Assembly (NCBI GenBank): GCA_003255025.1
Contig: QANY01008782.1
Coordinates: 1,074,794 to 1,138,793 of the forward strand
Direction: 5' to 3'
Source of the DNA: Datisca glomerata
Taxonomy: Eukaryota > Streptophyta > Magnoliopsida > Cucurbitales > Datiscaceae
Length of the DNA stretch: 64,000 bases
Both the position numbers and the translations under genes were made by a program. Below are positions 57,280-64,000 of the stretch, piece after piece. Numbering within the stretch: the first letter of the stretch is position 1; every line of letters starts with the position of its first letter. The notes below the pieces were generated by a model. That model was given only the letters and a program-made list of their open reading frames with translations. It did not search any database and had not been told where the DNA came from.

Positions 57280-58473
57280 TATTCTGATGTCCTTTGTGAT
57301 GACAAACTGAGAATTTATAGCGTGAGAACCAGTCTTTCCACCTGATGAGCTATTTATCAGGAAGAATTTTTCTTTTTGGATCAAGCATCTTTGGGAATGA
57401 CGTGTTGTCCATCTCGACAGTAAATTCGTACGGGCTGAGATAAAAGTTAAATTTTTTAATCCCCTTTTTGACTGTTAGGATCTCCTTATAGGTTACATGA
57501 TAATGCTTCTCAGAGTCATTAAATTGTCCACTAGCATGCCCGCGATAAAAGCGTTTGCCCTTATCTTCCTCAATGAGGATGGCCCCCTAATGGTCATGAC
57601 TGACATCCATCTGTAGGATACACAATCCAGTGTCAGGAATCTTTAATGGATAAGGATTTTGGGCAAGGTCTTTAAGGGCTTGGAGAATAGTAGAATGACA
57701 TCAATGTAAACCAAGGCATTGTGCAAAATGGGCTCAAACATTTGGGTCATTGCCTTTTGGAAAAGCAAGGGTGCGACTTTCAGGCCAAATGGCATTACGG
57801 TCCACTGGTACTGGCATTCGGTATATAGAAAACAGTCTTATATCGGTCCTCAAGATGAATGTCCAACTGCCAAAACCCAACTTTAAGGTCAAACTTGGAA
57901 AATATCTTGCCCGCTTGAGATGGACAGATAAAGTATTGGGCTTGGGAAGAGGAAACTTATCATATTGGAGAAACAGGTTGAGAGGCTTGTAATCTATCAC
58001 CAATCTCTTTTTTCCACGTTTGAGTTCAGCTCGTTTTTCGACATAAAAGGCCTGATAGGCCCAATCAGATTTCGTGGGCTCAATAAGCCCTTGCTGAAGA
58101 AGATATGCACATTCTTCACGGGCCAACGCAAGATCATCAGGATTTATGACGGGATGAGTGGCCTTGGTGGGATTGAGGTCTTCATTGCCTTTGAACGGAA
58201 GACGAATAAAGAATGCGGGATTTTTTCAGAGAGGGAAAGCATGGGAAAACTAGTCATGCCTATCAGTACAGTAAGGAAGAATCTGGTCACGGAGATAGGT
58301 ATAAGCAGGAGGAACTTGTTGGAGCTCGAGGAGACTGGCAGCAGGGGTATAAGCACGGAAGAAACTTTTACACTGGATCCCAGTGGATAAAATCTGAAGT
58401 TTCTTGGTGCGAGAGAAAGCATCAAAATCAATTAATATGTCTTTACCTGGAAGATCACTGCCTAACATCTTAA
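57280..58473 (-). pseudogene. Pararetrovirus reverse transcriptase and RNase H
   Basis: RT: the frame 58126-57734 carries LLQQGLIEPTKSDWA, KKRLVIDYKPLNLFLQ and DKFPLPKPN, the fingers and palm of caulimovirid RT. The catalytic YxDD box reads YIDV (57697-57708), losing the second Asp. RNase H: 57650-57280 shows ILQMDVSHDH, a stop, then GAILIEEDKGKRFYRGHASG and EKHYHVTYKEI in sequence. No integrase follows. Inactive. Confidence 0.82.
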
Positions 58474-58474
58474 T

Positions 58475-58762
58475 TCAGAGAATGCAATTTGGGAAGAATT
58501 GAAGACCGATACGTCTCTTTGTAATCCACTCAATTTTGAATAAACTGCCATTAGCAGTAGAGAAATATTGATTATAAGGAGTGCAATCTTCAGAAGGTAG
58601 AAGGCATAGTTTCATGACTGTTCTGCAAGAGCCAGTATCTAAAAACTCAATGGTTGGAACAGTTTTGGCAAATTTTTCAGTATGAAGCCTGATTTCAATA
58701 TGTGGTTTGATGGAGATAGTCTTCTCTTTGGGAGGGTCACGTAAGTCCCCAAGAGATCCCAA
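58475..58762 (-). pseudogene. Pararetrovirus aspartic protease region
   Basis: A 95-aa minus frame with FLDTGSCRT, the active-site loop (Asp codon at 58637-58639), followed by a beta-rich stretch ending IGLQFFPNCIL. It would cut the polyprotein. The DTG is unchanged, but the frame is detached from its neighbours by shifts. Confidence 0.75.
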
Positions 58763-58914
58763 GCAAAGGATGGGAGTAGCATTATCCGATGTGTCAGATT
58801 CTGAGGAGGTGGTGAACTCAGATGAACAACTGGCCGCGTCGGAGGAGTATGGTAAGACATATTGAGTGTCCTCATTGCATTTAGCTTATTCTTCCATAGC
58901 AGATTCAATATCTT

Positions 58915-59899
58915 CATCGTCTCAGAGGAGAAGCACTGTTTGTAGATGTTGCAATATCTGAATATCTCTTTTGGTTTTATGAGGACAGCTTTTTGCAAAA
59001 TGTCCCTTTTGGCAACAGATGTAGCATTTATCTGACTTGCGGGAGGAAGGATGTCTTTTCTTAAAATACCGAAGAAAAGGCTTGGTACGAGAGTGACGTC
59101 GAAAACCCTTTTTACGAGATGAAAAATGGTGGGTCTTTTCCCGTTTGTCCCGTCTGTGATCCTTGGAACATGAACAATCTTTTTGGGCATGGCATTTGAG
59201 CTTGAGATAGGATTTGGTACATACTGATCGAAGTTTGGATTCCCTTTTGAGCATCCCCTTAAAAAATTTTGTTGTTCACATAGTTTATCAAGGATGGCCA
59301 ATGCAAGCTGATAGATCTCACTAAGGAAAATGTCCGTCATATCATGGCGAAGGGCATTAATGGTCCGAAGGTCAGGTTGTAATTCTTCAGGAAGAGAGGC
59401 AATGAACACGTGCCGGAGGTTGACATCATTAGCTCTATTCAGCATATAATACTTGTCGGACATACGTTGGAAATGTTATTGTAAATCAAGGCGTTCCAAC
59501 GAACAACATTTCATTTCAAAAAAGTCTTGATGAGTCCGTTTATCAATGAGTTGAAAATCCCTAATGAATTCTTTATGTGACATTCCCAAAAGAATGCCAG
59601 CATCCGGGCTACGAGCAGTAGTCAGCCTTTGATAAGGACTACGACTTTGAAACCATTCTCGTAAAGTCCCTGTGAATCGGGACATCTTCGAGGGCCACAT
59701 CTGGTTTAGACAGCTGTAAGTTAATCCAAGCACCAAATTCATGAAGACGGTCACACCATTTATTTGGAGGAAGATCATCAAAAGTAAACCAGGGGCCAGT
59801 CGTTGATTTATATATGTTCCTCGAGTCTTGGGAATGCATTGGAGGAGGAAGATAATCTACATAAGGTTCTTCCTCATCAATATCACCAGGTTGGACCAT
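58915..59899 (-). pseudogene. Pararetrovirus coat-protein region with zinc knuckle
   Basis: Frames 59899-59639, 59781-59476, 59463 onward and 59254-58922 give, in order, an acidic start, a Trp-containing capsid part, a helical capsid core (LRHVFIASLPEELQPDL, YQLALAILDKLCEQQNF) and a Lys/Arg-rich tail. The tail carries CYICCQKGHFAKSC at 58986-59028 (CX2CX4HX4C). The zinc knuckle binds nucleic acid during packaging and is intact. Shifts break the rest. Confidence 0.8.
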
Positions 59900-60099
59900 G
59901 GCAATAGTAGAAATATCAGCTTGGCATGCCTCGGAAGGAAGACTAGAGGTATCATCAGTGCTAGAGGTATCAGTTTCTGAAACTGAACTAGAAAGACTTT
60001 GTAATGTCTGTATTATTAGATCAGGATCCCAAGGAGCCTTTAATTTCTGTTATTGAGGAGGAGGAGGGACTGGTAGGGCAGACAATTTCATCATATAGG

Positions 60100-61040
60100 A
60101 AGTTGAGGCCAGAGGAGTGGGATGGATCTAAACACCAGGAGGTATCGAAGAAAGAGGAGCAGGTTGCACTGGGGGAGCTGCGGTTATCGACTGAGATTGT
60201 CTTAAAATGGGGTAAGACATTTTGAATAAATTATTATAGTCGGAGGCTTTGGGATAAGGCATGAGAGAGGAGAGATACCTAGAAGTTTGACTACTCATGG
60301 GATAGGAAGGATATGGATCATAAAGAGTTTGAGATTTCTCATTGGTCATATCTGCCTCTATCATGTAGAGAATTTGTTGAATCTGGGACAATTCTTGCTC
60401 CTTTTCTGGAATTCTGTGCCTATATAACCTTTTTCGATTAGTTGCTTTAATTCAGTATCTAAGTGCAAGGCTTTTGAAGCTAGCATATCCCAAAGCTGCT
60501 GAATTTGGTCAGAGATCTGCCTTACTTGAGTGGAGAGGGTGTCAGATTGCAAATGTAGCTGATTTAGTTTAGCATCAAGCTTCGTGAGAGTCTGATTTTG
60601 ACACACAGCATTTTTAGACTGCCAATTAAGCACCTCTTCGACTGTAGGGAAATACCTAGGTTCTCCTGTAGGAGTTATCGCGGTAGGAATGGAGAAAGGT
60701 CTGGCAGATCAGCTACGTAGTTCGATTGGTGCGTCTGGTCAAAGGTGGAAAATCTTGTTCGTATGATTCCATCATGGCAAGGCAGGGGATGGTACTAGGA
60801 ACAGAATGGACTATAAGAAGGTCTGTATGGCCATTTTCTTGGACCAACTCATATAGAGAAAGTTGTTGAGAAGGTACTGATGGCTGAGGGCAAAGCCAGT
60901 GAGTGGCAGTGCTAGAAGAACCATCTTGATCATTATCGTCATAGTGATGATGGGATGCCTGGGAGTGACAAGACAATTTGTTAGGCTTCTTGCGGGTTGG
61001 AGGAGCCCTTTGATACCACGAGTCATCATCAGTATCTGCT
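60100..61040 (-). pseudogene. Pararetrovirus spacer with coiled coil
   Basis: Low-complexity, Ser/Pro/His-rich frames (60976-60713) are followed by a frame at 60633-60361 rich in Gln, Leu and Lys with a heptad-like pattern (LDAKLNQLHLQSDTLSTQ). Such a coiled coil is usual between movement and coat proteins in these genomes and may serve in virion association. A Pro/Ser/Tyr-rich frame follows (60391-60128). Broken by shifts. Confidence 0.6.
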
Positions 61041-61926
61041 TCATCCTAAATAGGCTCATCATAGTCCCAATCAGGGTCGCATCCGTCTGAGGAAACATCC
61101 AAGATGAAATGTCCATTTACATGGGACACATAACAGGGTTGAGCCGCATGATCAATCCAGGCTATGGGAGGACAGCTTCGCGAGGGCGTGTAAGTAGAAG
61201 TGATAGTTAAAATACTTTCAAAAAACACAGGTCTGGAAGAAGAAGGCTCTGCTGTGCCAGGTCTGAAAACGATGGTCTTAATGGTCCCGTCGGGGAGATG
61301 GTGCACTTGAGGAGGGGCAGAAGTATGAACATCACGTTGGATTGCATGAAATTGGCGTTCATAGTTATTGATCCATTCGAGAGGCATCAGTTGCGTGAGT
61401 TCATCTTTAGAGATATGCCAAGGGATCTGGATGATAGAAGTATCATCTGCCCCGTCAGAGACAGCAAAAAGGGCATCTTGAGTAGAATTGGGAAAATGGA
61501 GACCAAATGAATGATATTGGAGGCCATAAATGATCTAATGATGCAGGGTGTCCATGATGGCCCTGGAGTCTTATTCTGCGCCTACAATCTGGACTTGAAC
61601 TTTCAATCTCTAAGATAGAGTCGGGTCTGAAAGTACGGGGCAATGTGGAGAATGACAGTGCCATTACTGAGGGTGGTGAGAATGGAGCCAATCAACTCAT
61701 TATTGTAGGATGTGAAGTTGGTGTCTAGGAGAGCAATCCAAACAGTAGCGGCAATCCCTTTTTTACCATGGAGGTGTGTGTAGTCTTGTGTCTGCCAACC
61801 ATTAAGCAGCTCTTGAGGGATATCAAGAGTGACATATTGTTCTGCGGTGGTGGCTTGGAGACCACAATGGTCTAATTTTGTGGTTTGCACAATTTCCTTC
61901 ACATGAAGTCTGTGAGTAAATATCAA
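61040..61926 (-). pseudogene. Pararetrovirus movement-protein region
   Basis: Movement proteins of the 30K type form tubules through plasmodesmata. Frames at 61926-61603 and 61691-61455 show the beta-rich core, with a LHGKKGIAATVWIALLDTNF block and a following NGTV stretch that match the family pattern. A shift lies between the frames. The frame 61387-61046 continues with WINNYERQFHAIQ, a sequence that follows the movement protein in related plant elements. No start ATG fits the first frame. Broken. Confidence 0.75.
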
Positions 61927-61927
61927 A

Positions 61928-61939
61928 GTTCTGATACTA
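61928..61939 (-). other. Degenerate primer-binding site, upstream end
   Basis: TAGTATCAGAAC on the minus strand, two mismatches to TGGTATCAGAGC, directly ahead of the movement-protein region. It marks the start of the viral genome map. Confidence 0.6.
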
Positions 61940-61945
61940 TGAAGG

Positions 61946-62401
61946 ACTCAGTTTGACTGATGATAAAGGCTGTAAGGACTGAGAAGTGGTAATTCTGTTT
62001 CCTGAATTCTGACATCTTCAGGTAGATGATGGATTTTAATCAGGTTCTCGATCTTATTTATGATAGTTCAACGAACAGAAGGGGGAAGATTTTTAAATAT
62101 TTTTATTAGAGATTTTTAAACAACAGACCATATTGATTTGTAAATATTTTTATTAGAGATTTGCAAATATATGTGTGTATTATACACTATAGCAGGAAAT
62201 TTACCAATTACTTTCCCCCGATGCAATAAAACATCACATTCAAGAGTGAAAATCAGGAAGAAAATGTGTTTTTACTATTTCAGCAGGGTTTTTTAGAGAA
62301 ACATTTGTTAATATTATTATTCTTTCAGAAGTATTGATCAAAGATTTTATTTTTATGTTTGTGGTAATTTCTCCTATAGGGCTTAAATGACCTTCTAGGA
62401 C
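61946..62401. other. Non-coding junction between two viral fragments
   Basis: AT-rich. It contains two copies of AATATTTTTATTAGAGATTT (about 62095 and 62145). The 44-bp stretch at 62202-62245 recurs at 63778-63822 (direct), and the ATTAGAGATTT motif recurs inverted at about 63665. Likely viral intergenic sequence. Confidence 0.5.
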
Positions 62402-63205
62402 TTAAGTGGGATTTTTTCCTATTTTTCTGGGAAGGGGAAATAGAGGGTAACCATATTGTTCACAGAAATTACCTAATTCGTATTTGGCAGTTTTACTTTC
62501 CTTTTTTATTTGTTTATTGATTTTCATATCAACGCACATTTTTAAACCTTCTTTTTGTATTATAGTAATTATTTTTTCATAAGTCAGACTATGATAGTCT
62601 ATATTACCTAGGTCATTACTTAAGACTGTTCTTATTTTATGTGCGGATAGATTAGATAATCCATTAATGAATTTTTTTTCCAAAACGGTTGATTACTATC
62701 ATCCCTTAACACTACTCTAGATAAAAATATATTTATATACCAATTGAAATCACTTAGGGTTAGACACCTAAGATTTTTTTATTGTACTATAATTTATTTG
62801 TGATTGTGTCCAAGTTCCAGATGTAAATCTAACAATTTATTCTGAAGCATCTAGAGAAATTTTTTGTAATAGGATACCTCCATATCTAATTTCAGAGGCA
62901 TCTGTTTGAACAATTTTTGAAAGAATTATTGGTAGGAATGCCAAGACAAGGAAATGTCTTAACATGGATCTTAACCATTTTGATTAAATCAGTATGGACA
63001 TTTTTCCATGGAAGTGGATTCTTTTTAAGCCTATCAAAGAGAGGCTTACAGTCAATTCTAATTGGTTTGAATTATACTTGATTCCGCATCTTTTGGCATC
63101 AGAGCCAAATCTTGTGGGGATAATTACTGTTTCTACTTTAATTTCTACATAATTAAACTGTTCACTGCTTATTATGGCTGGTAAGTTATTTTGCTGTTGC
63201 TTCAT
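62402..63205 (-). pseudogene. Second pararetrovirus: coat and RT-RNase H pieces, rearranged
   Basis: The frame 62683-62402 carries the coat-protein core signature LSNDLGNIDYHSLTYEKI, then IIQKEGLKMCVDMKINKQ and ELGNFCEQYG. The stretch 63060-62760 carries the RT-RNase H connection and RNase H start (LFDRLKKNPLPWKNVHTDLI, IVQTDASEIRYGGILLQ, RFTSGTW). In a viral genome the coat comes before RT, but here on the minus strand it comes after, so the pieces are rearranged. The frame 63205-63060 contains a YVEIKVETVIIP stretch of unclear place. It differs from the copy at 55656-61940 and so belongs to another virus type. Confidence 0.75.
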
Positions 63206-63229
63206 TACTTACATGAATAATTGCTTATA

Positions 63230-63470
63230 TATAATCTCACTCTCCGCCCAAGTGGCTGATTATTCTTACAATTGATTATTTCTCTGTATTATTTGTTTAT
63301 CTAATATATACATCTATGTTTATCAGAGGCTGACGTATTAGCTTCTATTTGGTTAGCTTCAGATACCTTAGTAAGATCTCTTAGAGACGTAAATCCCGAG
63401 GGTAGGGTAATTGTAAGGGCATGTTGGAGAAGAGCGACCCTAATAGGAGGTTGTAGAAGTCACCACAACA
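63230..63470 (-). pseudogene. Possible movement-protein fragment of second pararetrovirus
   Basis: A minus-strand reading gives a PPIRVALLQHALTITLP-like block followed by FTSLRDLTKVSEANQIEA, which resembles the N-terminal part of caulimovirid movement proteins. Short and broken; assigned mainly by context. Confidence 0.35.
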
Positions 63471-63479
63471 TATTAGTAA

Positions 63480-64000
63480 TCAAAATACAATATAAAATTT
63501 TCAATCATAAGAATAATTTAGTTAGTTGAGTCATGAGTAGATTATTTAGAAGTAATTCTTCTAATAGTAATAGGTCTACAATAACTTCAATACCTGACAT
63601 AAAATGAGGAACACTTTGAATTAGCAGATGATCAAGTAGATCATAGGATATGGAATATACTCAAAATCTCTAATAAAAATATTTACAAATCAACATGGTA
63701 TGTTACTTCCTTCAAGCCTCAGCATCATGTAAAAATAATTGAAAAAATATATGCTCTTGGGAAAGAGCATGTAACTTGCCAATTACATTTCCCCGATACA
63801 ATAAAGCATCACATTCAAGAAGAATATAATTTCCTTCATTTTGGTTTGGTCTAAATTAGAGTTAAGCCACTCACAAGAAAGGACATAAATACCTCTGTCT
63901 TATTAGCCTTGCGAGATACAAGATTTACAACTTTTAATGATAGTATTTTATGATTATTTGAATTGTCATTGTGTAATGGTCCAATCCATTTTGATTGTTT
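63480..64000. other. Non-coding right end of window
   Basis: AT-rich. Holds the second copy (63778-63822) of the 44-bp repeat seen at 62202-62245. No gene seen. Confidence 0.5.

Larger units (their letters stand above)
55656..61940 (-). mobile_element. Endogenous pararetrovirus (Caulimoviridae), one genome unit
   Basis: On the minus strand the domains come in the order movement protein, spacer with coiled coil, coat protein with zinc knuckle, aspartic protease, RT, RNase H and a C-terminal region, with no integrase. This is the order of single-polyprotein Caulimoviridae such as petuvirus and florendovirus types. Initiator tRNA-Met primer sites occur at both ends (61928-61939 and 55656-55670), about 6.28 kb apart, so roughly one circular genome length lies between them. 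All frames carry stops and shifts; this is a fossil. The genus cannot be fixed by eye. Confidence 0.85.

Overview
This is a stretch of nuclear genome from a flowering plant, most likely a eudicot. The evidence is an AT-rich background, an intronless P-class pentatricopeptide-repeat (PPR) gene, a nuclear gene for a chloroplast ATP synthase delta-like subunit, and wreckage of plant L1 (LINE), Ty1/copia, Ty3/gypsy, hAT, CACTA and Caulimoviridae elements. I cannot name the species. Only two host genes look potentially functional: PPR (26462-28120, minus) and the delta-like gene (54507-55217, minus), and the latter is short at its C terminus. Two host-derived pseudogenes are also visible: a pectin-methylesterase-inhibitor-like fragment (about 9366-9941, plus) and the 5' end of a GATL/GT8 glycosyltransferase (about 11640-12076, minus).

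Layout from left to right. 1-3470: non-coding DNA with GC-rich palindromes and an inverted fragment of a copia LTR whose best relative is the LTR at 46296. 3474-7495: a broken L1-type LINE on the minus strand. 7766-8999: a non-autonomous hAT element with an 8-bp target-site duplication (TSD). 9366-12076: the two pseudogenes, separated by an unusual array of about thirty palindromes (10047-11450). 12167-13246: the GATL upstream region appears twice, with a piece of copia pol between the copies and a single N (12577) at one join, which suggests an assembly chimera or a complex rearrangement. 13919-19664: a copia element (C, minus) with 5-bp TSDs. 19670-26460: non-coding DNA with several tandem repeats. 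26462-28120: the PPR gene. 28913-33683: small element remnants, including a gypsy element reduced to gag and protease between LTR remnants, and a hAT transposase BED-finger relic.

34085-51738 is a nested block. Copia A (minus, TSD TATGG on both sides) is split inside pol by one end of a CACTA element (from 38566) and by copia B (plus, 39918-48750). One later deletion would explain how the CACTA interior came to be joined to the middle of the B 5' LTR. 52243-52685 is a short hAT-like element, followed by a 0.45-kb tandem duplication. 55656-61940 is a nearly unit-length endogenous pararetrovirus (Caulimoviridae) on the minus strand, bracketed by two tRNA-Met primer-site sequences. 62402-63470 holds scrambled pieces of a second pararetrovirus.

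The window reads as an old, gene-poor, repeatedly invaded region. Of the five reverse transcriptases seen, four have a changed catalytic box and all have broken frames, so none should be active. The least explained structures are the palindrome array at 10047-11450 and the chimera-like block at 12167-13246. All calls come from reading the sequence and translations by eye; no database search or alignment program was run.
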